A DNA stretch of 64,000 nt from Faunimonas pinastri (lineage in GTDB: Bacteria; Pseudomonadota; Alphaproteobacteria; Rhizobiales; Afifellaceae), in NCBI RefSeq assembly GCF_900110915.1, contig NZ_FOFG01000006.1, positions 124,001 through 188,000 of the forward strand, written 5' to 3'. Both the position numbers and the translations under genes were made by a program. Shown piece after piece: positions 57,002 through 64,000 of this stretch. Position 1 is the stretch's first letter. Each line of letters begins with the position of its first letter. The notes beneath the pieces were generated by a model. The model did no database searches, was not told the origin of the DNA, and saw only the letters and a list, made by a program, of their open reading frames with translations.

Positions 57002-58176
57002 TCGCGGCGCTGCAGGAGGCCGCGATAGATTTCCTCGTCGTCGCAGAGGCCGGCGAGGCGGCCGAGTCCGTCCACCAGCAGGATCGGATGATTGGTCTGC
57101 CGCTTCAGCGCGATCGCGGTGCGGAGCTTGAGGTCGACCGGTGCGACGATGACGTCGCAGTCGCCGTCCACCGTGCCCTCTTCCTCGTCGCAGACGCCGA
57201 GCTTGCCGCCGCCGCCATTGATGCGCACGCCAACCGGGCAGCCCGCCTTGTCGAGGTCGAGCCGGATCTGCCCGGCCTGATCGAGCAGCACCGCGCCCTG
57301 ATCGCGTCGCAGCGCCGCGACGGGTCGCATGACGCTGCTGCCGCGCAGGACGTTCAGCGGGTTCATGTGCTTGACGAATTCCGCGACATAGGGCGTCGCC
57401 GGGTTCAGCACGATGTCCTCGCCCGTGCCCTCCTGCACGATACGGCCGTCCTGCATGATGGCGATCTTGTTGCCGAGCTTCATCGCCTCGTCGAGATCGT
57501 GGCTGACGAAGAGGATGGTCTTCTGGATCGACTTCTGCAGGTCGAGGAGCTCGTCCTGCAGCTTGGAGCGGATCAGCGGATCGAGCGCGGAAAACGGCTC
57601 GTCCATCAAGAGGATATCGGCGTCGGTCGCGAAGGCGCGGGCAAGGCCGACGCGCTGCTGCATTCCGCCGGAGAGCTCGTGGGCGTATTTGTCGGCCCAT
57701 TTGGAAAGCCCGACCATCGCGAGCTTCTCGTCCACGATCCGGCGCCGCTCTTCCTTCTTCATGCCCTGCAATTCCAGGCCGAAGCCGACATTCTCGCGAA
57801 CGGTGCGCCAGGGGAGTAGGCCGAACTGCTGGAAGACCATGGAAACGGTGTGGGTGCGAAGGTCGCGGAGCGTACCGTCGTCGCAGCTCGCCACGTCGAC
57901 CGGCTTGCCCTTGTGCTGGACGAGGACCTCGCCCCGCGCGACCTCGTTCAGCCGGTTCACCGCCCGCATGATGGTCGACTTGCCGGAGCCGGAGAGCCCC
58001 ATCAGCACGCAGATCTCGCCGGGTTCGACGGTGAGGTTCACCCCCGCCGCCCCCAGCACCGAATCCGTTTCGGCAAGGATCTCGTCGCGCGTCCGCCCCT
58101 CGTCGATCATGGCCAGCGCCCGCTTCTGCCGGTCACCGAAGACGATGTCGACGTTCCTGAACTCGACTGCGGTCAT
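56995..58176 (-). CDS. choV: choline ABC transporter ATP-binding protein
   Basis: A 393-residue ATPase of the glycine betaine/choline importer group. Walker A is GLSGSGKST, the Q-loop VFQQFGLLPWRTV, signature ELSGGMQQRVGLARAF and Walker B ILLMDEPFSALD. The C-terminal part is a CBS-like regulatory region with VIVAPVDLKLRTAIALKRQ. It overlaps the GlxA-type gene at its 3' end and lies 3 bases after choW, in the order choX-choW-choV. Confidence 0.94.
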   Translation of the reverse strand: MTAVEFRNVDIVFGDRQKRALAMIDEGRTRDEILAETDSVLGAAGVNLTVEPGEICVLMGLSGSGKSTIMRAVNRLNEVARGEVLVQHKGKPVDVASCDDGTLRDLRTHTVSMVFQQFGLLPWRTVRENVGFGLELQGMKKEERRRIVDEKLAMVGLSKWADKYAHELSGGMQQRVGLARAFATDADILLMDEPFSALDPLIRSKLQDELLDLQKSIQKTILFVSHDLDEAMKLGNKIAIMQDGRIVQEGTGEDIVLNPATPYVAEFVKHMNPLNVLRGSSVMRPVAALRRDQGAVLLDQAGQIRLDLDKAGCPVGVRINGGGGKLGVCDEEEGTVDGDCDVIVAPVDLKLRTAIALKRQTNHPILLVDGLGRLAGLCDDEEIYRGLLQRRDH

Positions 58177-58179
58177 GGC

Positions 58180-59031
58180 TCAGCTCCGTTTGCTACGCCT
58201 TGGCTCGGGACTTTTGCAGACCCGATCCAGGATGATGGCGAGGACAACGATGGCCAGCCCGGCTTCAAACCCCATGCCGACATTCATCGAGCTGAGGGCG
58301 CGCAGGATGGGAGTACCGAGACCCTCCGCCCCAACCAAGGCAGCGATAACCACCATGGAAAGGCTCAGCATGATGCACTGGGTCACGCCGGCCATGATCG
58401 TCGGCAGTGCGTGCGGAAGCTCGACCTTGTAGAGGAGTTGACGTTTGGTAGCGCCGAAGGCCTCGCCGGCTTCATGAAGCTGTTTCGGTACTGAGGAGAT
58501 GCCGAGGTAGGTGAGCCGGATCGGTGCGGGGATTGCGAACACCACTGTCGAGATAAGGCCCGGCACGGCACCAAGGCCGAAGAGCACCAGCGTCGGGATC
58601 AGATAGACGAAGGTCGGAATCGTCTGCATCAGGTCGAGGAACGGCCGGAGTGTCTGGTAGAACCAGGGTCGGTGCGCGGCCGCCACGCCGATCGGCACGC
58701 CAAGCAGAACAGAAGCAAACGTTGCCCAGAAGACGAGAGAGAGTGTCTGCATGGTCGCTTCCCAGTAGCCCAGGTTGATGACCAGAAGCAGCGAGGCGAC
58801 GATGAAGACGACTAGGCTGATGGAGCGGTGAAGAAAGTAGGCCCCGATCGCTACGGCCGCGACCAGGAGAAGCGGCGGGCACCAGATCAGGCCGGAAGTG
58901 AAACCGTCCACGAGCGACGCAATGACCGAGGAGACGAAGTCAAAGAAACCCTTGTGACCGTTCAGCCGGTCAGTGAAGAGAGTGATCCATCTCCCCAAAG
59001 GGATCTTGTGTTCCGTCAGCCAGTCGTACAT
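58180..59031 (-). CDS. choW: choline ABC transporter permease
   Basis: A 283-residue permease of the ProW/ChoW group with about seven membrane helices. The EAA loop, contact site for the ATPase, is EAGEAFGATKRQLLYKVELP. The LMQTIPTFVYLIPTLVLFG helix is characteristic. I chose the ATG at 59031 (MYDWLTEHKIPLGRW). A hairpin sits between choX and choW. Confidence 0.94.
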   Translation of the reverse strand: MYDWLTEHKIPLGRWITLFTDRLNGHKGFFDFVSSVIASLVDGFTSGLIWCPPLLLVAAVAIGAYFLHRSISLVVFIVASLLLVINLGYWEATMQTLSLVFWATFASVLLGVPIGVAAAHRPWFYQTLRPFLDLMQTIPTFVYLIPTLVLFGLGAVPGLISTVVFAIPAPIRLTYLGISSVPKQLHEAGEAFGATKRQLLYKVELPHALPTIMAGVTQCIMLSLSMVVIAALVGAEGLGTPILRALSSMNVGMGFEAGLAIVVLAIILDRVCKSPEPRRSKRS

Positions 59032-59075
59032 GGCGCAGCCCTTGCAGGATCGGATATGCTTTGGAGTGAACCCGG

Positions 59076-59091
59076 CCGGCCTCAAGGCCGG
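59076..59091 (-). other. hairpin between choX and choW
   Basis: CCGGCC and GGCCGG form a 6-base stem around TCAA, and the flanking AACC/GGTT can extend it with a bulge. Hairpins between a binding-protein gene and its permease gene often protect the upstream message and raise binding-protein yield. Here it lies 22 bases past the choX stop. Confidence 0.5.
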
Positions 59092-59113
59092 TTCCGGCGA
59101 TTCAGCGAGTGGG

Positions 59114-60070
59114 CTAGAGGCCCAGGCTCGCTTTCACGGCAGGCATGGCAGGCTTGCCATCAAAGGTCGTCACACCGTCCAGCCATGGCGTCCAGACCTC
59201 AGGATTCGCCTTGAGCCACTTCTGCGCAGCGGCCTTCGGCTCCATCCCATCATCCAGGATGTACCCCATGACCGTGTTCTCCATATCGAGGGAGAACTTC
59301 AGGTTGCTGATGAACTTTCCTGCATTCGGGCATTCCGTGTCATAGCCCGTCCGCTCGTTCGTAAAAACGGTAGCGCCGCCGAAGTTCGGCCCGAAGACAT
59401 CGTCGCCGCCCTTCAAGTATTCCATGTTGTACTTGGTGTTCATGGGATGGGGCGCCCAGCCGAGGAAGACCACGGCTTCCTTTCTGGAGGTAGCACGCTG
59501 GACCTGCGCCAGCATGCCCTGTTCGCTCGATTCCACCAGCTGGAATCCGCCAAGGCCCATCGTGTTGTTCTTGATCATGTCGAGGACGTGCCGATTGCCG
59601 TCATTGCCCGGTTCGATTCCGTAGATCTTGCCGTCCAGCTTGTCCTTGAACTTGGCAATATCCTGAAAATTCTGCAGGCCGGCATCGTAGAGGTATTTCG
59701 GCACGGCCAAAGTGTATTTGGCGCCATCCAGATTAGCCCGCACGACCTTCACGGAGCCATCATCCACAAACCGTTTGCGGTCGCCCTCCTGACTCGGCAT
59801 CCAGTTGCCGAGGAAGACGTCGATGTCCTTGTTCTTCATCGAGGCATAGGTCACCGGCAGCGCCAGCAGCTTCGTGGAAGGCGTGTAGCCGAACCCCTCA
59901 AGCAGGCGAGAAGCGACCGCAGTCGTCGATGTGATGTCGGTCCAGCCGACATCGGCGAAACGCACCGTCTTGCACGCGGCCGGGTCGGCGGCCTGCGCGG
60001 CCCCGATGCCGCCCGCGATCGCCAGCACGGCTGCCAGCAACGTTTTCTGAAAGCTTGTCTTTCCGGACAT
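59114..60070 (-). CDS. choX: choline ABC transporter substrate-binding protein
   Basis: A 318-residue periplasmic binding protein for choline. The signal peptide MSGKTSFQKTLLAAVLAIAG is predicted to be cut after AQA at about residue 27. The aromatic-box regions that hold quaternary ammonium in ChoX are visible: FADVGWTDIT, FLGNWMPSQ and VFLGWAPHPMN. I chose the ATG at 60070. It is the first gene of choXWV and is divergent from the betI-betB fusion gene, with 355 bases between. Confidence 0.94.
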   Translation of the reverse strand: MSGKTSFQKTLLAAVLAIAGGIGAAQAADPAACKTVRFADVGWTDITSTTAVASRLLEGFGYTPSTKLLALPVTYASMKNKDIDVFLGNWMPSQEGDRKRFVDDGSVKVVRANLDGAKYTLAVPKYLYDAGLQNFQDIAKFKDKLDGKIYGIEPGNDGNRHVLDMIKNNTMGLGGFQLVESSEQGMLAQVQRATSRKEAVVFLGWAPHPMNTKYNMEYLKGGDDVFGPNFGGATVFTNERTGYDTECPNAGKFISNLKFSLDMENTVMGYILDDGMEPKAAAQKWLKANPEVWTPWLDGVTTFDGKPAMPAVKASLGL

Positions 60071-60193
60071 CAATCTCGTTCCCCTCGTTGAGATCAACCC
60101 ATCGGCGCGGCAGTAGAGATGCGCGCGCCATCTTGCTTGACGGATCGCATCTTCCCCTCGCCCCATACAAGTCTTCGGCCTTTTCGGCCCTTT

Positions 60194-60211
60194 ATTGAAC
60201 GACCATTCAAT
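60194..60211. promoter_or_regulatory. BetI-like operator, choX side
   Basis: ATTGAACGACCATTCAAT has exact ATTGAA/TTCAAT arms around a 6-base centre. It lies 124 bases before choX. It shares the ATTGAACG core with the site before betIB and resembles my recollection of BetI operators in proteobacteria. Confidence 0.6.
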
Positions 60212-60353
60212 TCCAATGATCAAGAATTGTCATGCGCAATCTTTGATCACAACTGAGGAATTTTCGCGCCAAGCGCGCTCTTGCCGGGATCGTGCCGGTT
60301 GAAGCATCATCGCCGCGGCAAATCGGCGGTCGATCTCCGAAGATCAGCGGCCA

Positions 60354-60379
60354 TACTTGATTGAACGCTCAATCAAGTA
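60354..60379. promoter_or_regulatory. BetI-like operator, bet side
   Basis: Arms TACTTGATTGA and TCAATCAAGTA are perfect inverted repeats of 11 bases around ACGC. The site ends 46 bases before the fusion gene's ATG. A perfect match this long in a divergent bet/cho gap strongly suggests the operator through which the BetI domain represses its own operon. Confidence 0.7.
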
Positions 60380-60425
60380 CGCCTAGTCTGGAGGCGGATT
60401 GAACGCGTGAAAAGGATAAGGCCCG

Positions 60426-62531
60426 ATGCGGGAACCGGCGAGGCTCAGGACGGTAGGCGAGGACGATCGGCGGCGTCAGCTCATCGAGGCGACGATCTCG
60501 TGCCTGGCCGAGATCGGCTTCAACGCTTCCACCCTGGCGCAGATCGCCAAGCGGGCCACGGTTTCGCCGGGGCTGGTCGCGCATTATTTCGGCGACAAGG
60601 ACGGCCTTCTGGAGGCGACGCTGCGCCATCTCTATGGCCGCGTCGCCGGGGCCGTGTCGCGCCGGCTCGCCCGCTCCCACACCCCGCGCCAGCGCATCCA
60701 GGCGGTGATCGACGCCAATCTCGCGCCGGAGGAATTCGATGCGGAAACCTGCACCGTCTGGCTCGCCTTCTGGGGTCAGGTGCTGCATTCCGCCCGGCTG
60801 AAGCGCATCCAGAACATTTACCAGCGGCGGATGCTCTCCAACCTCCGCCATGATCTGAAGCACCTGTTGCAGCCCGCCGATGCGGAACGGCTGGCGATCG
60901 CCGTGGCCGCGCTCATCGATGGCCTGTGGCTGCGTTCCACGCTTTCCGGCACGGGCGAGACGGACAGCCACGCCGCCCGCGAGATCGCCACCGCCTTCAT
61001 GGACGCCCAGCTTGCGGCCGGCGCTCCGCTGGGTGCCGCACCCGGCGCACCCGGCGCACCTGGACGGATTTCCCGCAGCGTCGTGGGCAACCATATCGGC
61101 GGCGCGTCGGGCTCCGGCTCGGGCCGCGACACCTTCACCACGATCAATCCCGCGACCGGCGAGGTGCTGGCCGAGATCGCGATCTCCGACGAATCCGACA
61201 TCGATCGCGCGGTGGATGCCGCCCGCACGGGACAGGCGGAATGGGCGGCGATGACCGGGGCGCAGCGCGGTCGCGTGCTGAAGCGCGTCGCCGACATCCT
61301 GCGCGAGCGAAACGACGAACTGGCCCGGCTGGAGACGCAGGACACCGGCAAGCCGATCCAGGAAACCTCCGTGGTCGACGTGATCTCCGGCGCAGAATGC
61401 CTGGAATATTTCGCCGGTATCGCGGCGGGGATCACGGGCGAGCATGTGGATCTTGGCCCCGGCGCCTTCGGCTATACGCGCCGCGAGCCGCTGGGCATCG
61501 TCGCCGGCATCGGCGCCTGGAACTACCCGATCCAGATCGCCTGCTGGAAATCCGCCCCAGCGCTTGCCTGCGGCAACGCGATGATCTTCAAGCCGGCGGA
61601 GCTGACGCCGCTGACCGCCGTCAAGCTGGCGGAGATCATGACGGAAGCCGGCCTTCCCGACGGCGTCTTCAACGTCGTGCAGGGCTTCGGCGAGACCGGC
61701 CGGATGCTGACGCGCCATCCCGAGATCCGCAAGATCTCGCTGACCGGCGAGGTCGGCACCGGCAAGAAGGTGATGGCTGATGCGGCCGGCACGCTGAAGC
61801 AGGTGACGCTGGAGCTCGGCGGCAAGTCGCCGCTGATCGTCTTCGAGGATGCCAATCTCGACGACGCGGTATCCGGCGCTCTGCTCGCCAATTTCTATTC
61901 CGCCGGCGAGGTCTGCTCCAACGGCACCCGCGTCTTCGTCCACCGCGCGGTGAAGGACGCCTTCGTGGAGAAGCTCGCGGAGCGCACGTCGCGCATGGTG
62001 ATCGGCGATCCCATGGACCCGGCGACCCAGGTCGGCGCGCTGATCTCCGAGGATCACATGAACAAGGTGCTCGGCTATATCGACGCCGGCAGGCGAGAAG
62101 GCGCGCGCGCCATCACCGGCGGCGGCCGGGTTACGGACGGCCTGCTGGGCAAGGGTTTCTTCGTGGCGCCCACCGTCTTCGACGGTTGCTCGGACGAGAT
62201 GACCATCGTGCGCGAGGAGATCTTCGGCCCGGTCATGACCGTGCTCGCCTTCGACGACGAGGACGAGGTGATCGCGCGGGCCAACGACACGGATTTCGGC
62301 CTCGCCGCCGGGCTCTTCACCCGCGATCTCGCGCGCGGCCACCGCGTCATCGCGCGGCTGCAGGCCGGCACCTGCTGGATCAACCATTACAATATCACGC
62401 CGATCGAGCTGCCCTTCGGCGGGGTGAAGCAATCCGGCCTCGGCCGCGAGAACAGCCGCGCCGCCATCGAGCACTACACGCAGCTGAAAAGCGTCTACGT
62501 CAATCTCGGCCCCGTCGAAGCGCCTTATTGA
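60426..62531 (+). CDS. BetI-BetB fusion: TetR-type repressor joined to betaine aldehyde dehydrogenase
   Basis: A 701-residue, single-frame protein. Residues 1-198 are a complete BetI-like TetR repressor, with helix-turn-helix [20 protein letters not shown] (about 36-55) and the BetI core [18 protein letters not shown] and [14 protein letters not shown]. Residues 199-235 are a linker with three Ala-Pro-Gly repeats (205-213) and a GASGSGSG run. Residues from about 220 to 701 are a complete NAD-dependent betaine aldehyde dehydrogenase: [13 protein letters not shown] (NAD), LELGGKSP with general-base Glu463, EVCSNGTRV with nucleophile Cys497, and the end [11 protein letters not shown]. No stop lies between the parts in any forward frame. 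betA follows 11 bases later. I infer one protein that both represses the locus and oxidises betaine aldehyde to glycine betaine. Confidence 0.9.
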   Translation: MREPARLRTVGEDDRRRQLIEATISCLAEIGFNASTLAQIAKRATVSPGLVAHYFGDKDGLLEATLRHLYGRVAGAVSRRLARSHTPRQRIQAVIDANLAPEEFDAETCTVWLAFWGQVLHSARLKRIQNIYQRRMLSNLRHDLKHLLQPADAERLAIAVAALIDGLWLRSTLSGTGETDSHAAREIATAFMDAQLAAGAPLGAAPGAPGAPGRISRSVVGNHIGGASGSGSGRDTFTTINPATGEVLAEIAISDESDIDRAVDAARTGQAEWAAMTGAQRGRVLKRVADILRERNDELARLETQDTGKPIQETSVVDVISGAECLEYFAGIAAGITGEHVDLGPGAFGYTRREPLGIVAGIGAWNYPIQIACWKSAPALACGNAMIFKPAELTPLTAVKLAEIMTEAGLPDGVFNVVQGFGETGRMLTRHPEIRKISLTGEVGTGKKVMADAAGTLKQVTLELGGKSPLIVFEDANLDDAVSGALLANFYSAGEVCSNGTRVFVHRAVKDAFVEKLAERTSRMVIGDPMDPATQVGALISEDHMNKVLGYIDAGRREGARAITGGGRVTDGLLGKGFFVAPTVFDGCSDEMTIVREEIFGPVMTVLAFDDEDEVIARANDTDFGLAAGLFTRDLARGHRVIARLQAGTCWINHYNITPIELPFGGVKQSGLGRENSRAAIEHYTQLKSVYVNLGPVEAPY
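61038..61064 (+). repeat. three 9-base repeats in the fusion linker
   Basis: GCACCCGGC, GCACCCGGC and GCACCTGGA encode Ala-Pro-Gly three times. Being multiples of three bases, changes in copy number keep the frame. The repeat marks the junction between the BetI and BetB parts. Confidence 0.75.
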
Positions 62532-62542
62532 GGGAACCGGCC

Positions 62543-64000
62543 ATGGCGCGCGAGGCAGGGGAATTCGACTATGTGATCGTCGGCGCGGGCTCCGCCGGCT
62601 CGGTGCTGGCCGACCGCCTGACCGAAGACGGCCGGAACAGCGTCCTCGTGCTGGAATATGGCGGCTCCGATCGCTCGGTGCTGATCCAGATGCCGAGCGC
62701 GCTTTCCATCCCGATGAACATGCGGAAGTACAATTGGGGCTTCGAATCCGAGCCCGAGCCGCATCTGGGCGGTCGCCGCATGAACACGCCGCGCGGCAAG
62801 GTGCTGGGCGGCTCCTCCTCCATCAACGGCCTCGTCTATGTGCGCGGAAATCCCGGCGATTTCGACCGCTGGGAAGAGGAAGGGGCTGACGGCTGGGCCT
62901 ATCGCGACGTCCTCCCCTATTTCCGCCGCGCCGAGACGCGGCAGGAAGGTGCCGACGATTATCGCGGCGGCGAGGGGAAGCTCCACACCCGCTACGGCAC
63001 GCTGTCCAACCCGCTCTATCGCGCCTTCGTGGAAGCCGCCCGGCAGGCGGGCTATCCCGTGACCGACGACATCAACGGCCGCCAGCAGGAAGGCTTCGGC
63101 CGCATGGACATGACCGTCCATAACGGCCGGCGCTGGTCCACCGCCAACGCCTATCTCCGGCCCGCGATGCGGCGGCCGAACCTGCGGATCGAGATCCACT
63201 CGCTCGCATCCCGCATCGTCCTGGAAGGACGCCGCGCGGTCGGGGTCGTCTTTTCCCGCGGCGGCGCGGAGCAGATCGCCCGCGCCCGCCGCGAGGTGAT
63301 CGTTGCCAGCGGCCCGATCAATTCGCCGAAGCTCCTGAAGCTGTCCGGCATCGGCCCGGCGGCGGAACTGAAGTCTCACGGCATCGAAGTCGTGCACGAT
63401 CTGAAGGGCGTCGGCGAGAACCTGCAGGATCATCTGGAGTTCTATTTCCAGGTCGCCAGCAAGGAGCCGATCACGCTCTATTCGTCGATGCGGCCCCTCG
63501 CCAAGGCGCGGATCGGCATGCAGTGGGTGACGACGAAGGGCGGCCTCGGCGCGACCAATCATTTCGAGAGCTGCGGCTTCATCCGCTCGCGGCCGGGCGT
63601 GCCGTTCCCGGACATCCAGTACCACTTCCTGCCGCTCGCCGTGACCTACGACGGCAAGGGATTGGCCTCCGAGCATGGCTTCCAGGCGCATGTCGGACCG
63701 ATGCGCTCGAAATCGCGCGGCTGGGTAAGGCTCGCTTCCGCCGATCCGCAGGACGCGCCGAAGATCACCTTCAACTATATGAGCCAACCCGACGACTGGA
63801 CGGAAATGCGAGCCTGCGTGCGGCTGACACGCGAGATCTTCGCGCAAGGGGCCTTCGACCGCTATCGCGGCCGCGAGATGCAGCCGGGCGCCGATGTCGT
63901 CACCGACGAAGAAATCGACGCCTTCGTGCGCCAGCATGTGGAAAGCGCCTATCATCCGTCCTGCACCTGCAAGATGGGCTCGCCGGACGATCCGATGGCC
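62543..64000 (+). CDS. betA: choline dehydrogenase, 3' end outside window
   Basis: The first 486 residues of a GMC-family FAD flavoprotein that oxidises choline to betaine aldehyde. The FAD motif is [17 protein letters not shown] (residues 10-26), then the GMC signature [19 protein letters not shown] and the second signature [16 protein letters not shown]. The active-site His is in [11 protein letters not shown] near the window edge. Family length is about 550, so roughly 65 residues are missing. ATG at 62543 has AGGGAA just before it, and the gene is in operon with the fusion gene. Confidence 0.96.
   Translation, partial: MAREAGEFDYVIVGAGSAGSVLADRLTEDGRNSVLVLEYGGSDRSVLIQMPSALSIPMNMRKYNWGFESEPEPHLGGRRMNTPRGKVLGGSSSINGLVYVRGNPGDFDRWEEEGADGWAYRDVLPYFRRAETRQEGADDYRGGEGKLHTRYGTLSNPLYRAFVEAARQAGYPVTDDINGRQQEGFGRMDMTVHNGRRWSTANAYLRPAMRRPNLRIEIHSLASRIVLEGRRAVGVVFSRGGAEQIARARREVIVASGPINSPKLLKLSGIGPAAELKSHGIEVVHDLKGVGENLQDHLEFYFQVASKEPITLYSSMRPLAKARIGMQWVTTKGGLGATNHFESCGFIRSRPGVPFPDIQYHFLPLAVTYDGKGLASEHGFQAHVGPMRSKSRGWVRLASADPQDAPKITFNYMSQPDDWTEMRACVRLTREIFAQGAFDRYRGREMQPGADVVTDEEIDAFVRQHVESAYHPSCTCKMGSPDDPMA

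Larger units (their letters stand above)
60071..60425. promoter_or_regulatory. choX/betIB divergent control region
   Basis: This 355-base gap must carry both the choXWV and bet promoters. It contains two palindromes built on ATTGAACG/TCAAT-type half-sites, one near each gene. The middle is AT-richer than the chromosome (for example around 60220-60265). No small gene is visible. Confidence 0.7.

Noticed and set aside
60369-62474. 701-codon open frame on the minus strand opposite betIB.
   Set aside because: It mirrors the fusion gene and has no family features; high GC keeps antisense frames open.
60426-62531. Reading betI and betB as two separate genes.
   Set aside because: There is no stop codon between the parts in this frame, or close by in the other two forward frames, and the only internal starts (ATG 60999, GTG 61083) lack a good ribosome site. 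I kept a single fusion, with the alternative listed.

Overview
This is a GC-rich stretch of an alphaproteobacterial chromosome, most likely from the Hyphomicrobiales (Rhizobiales). I do not assign a genus. The case rests on gene content and order: dnaN-recF followed by recQ and gyrB, a CpdR-type single-domain response regulator beside ftsEX, a TIGR02302/DUF4175 protein, the chorismate mutase-hisC-tyrC-DUF2125 block, metX-metW, phaAB with divergent phaR, and a choXWV/bet osmoprotectant locus. Coding density is high. I see no rRNA, tRNA, CRISPR array, insertion sequence or prophage.

Layout. 1-6457: replication and repair core (dnaN 3' end, recF, a LysE-family exporter, recQ, gyrB). 6590-11450: a looser accessory stretch with a small conserved protein, a TetR/NAD-epimerase divergent pair sharing two operator-like palindromes, a LysR/LysE divergent pair, and two long non-coding gaps. 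11450-19830: L,D-transpeptidase, HAD phosphatase, arginase with a divergent Lrp-type regulator, PPK2, an MDR dehydrogenase/Gfo-Idh pair, a diguanylate cyclase and a VOC protein. 19775-23513: tlpA, then argH-lptM-lysA. 23613-30730: DUF4175 protein, cpdR, zinc-ribbon protein, ftsEX with a CtrA-like box, and a YdcF protein. 30834-40314: a small orphan gene behind a LexA-type box, ChaC, DUF2125, tyrC-hisC-chorismate mutase, metXW, ester cyclase, methyltransferase, glyoxalase II and a cupin. 40336-48414: DMT transporter, YihY, phaB-phaA, phaR, a PAS-GGDEF-EAL protein, a membrane protein and rpmF. 48547-55951: mtgA, glycerate kinase, FAH protein, pyrC-pyrE, a class I glutamine amidotransferase, a frameshifted SDR and a DJ-1 protein. 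56006-64000: GlxA-type regulator, choVWX, then the divergent bet genes.

The standout is at 60426-62531. One uninterrupted 701-codon reading frame encodes a complete BetI-type TetR repressor, an Ala/Pro/Gly- and Ser/Gly-rich linker and a complete betaine aldehyde dehydrogenase (BetB), followed 11 bases later by betA. No stop codon lies near the junction in any of the three forward frames, so a single indel error does not easily explain it. Two BetI-like palindromes lie in the choX/betI intergenic region. The layout suggests a repressor-enzyme fusion, loosely comparable to PutA, that controls choline uptake (choXWV) and choline-to-glycine-betaine oxidation (betA, betB). I know of no description of this fusion.

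Other signals worth following are the LexA-type box before an uncharacterised 118-residue protein, the CtrA-type box before ftsE near cpdR, the duplicated TetR operator, a chorismate mutase with a seemingly degenerate prephenate-dehydratase-like C-terminus, and a one-base frameshift in an SDR gene.
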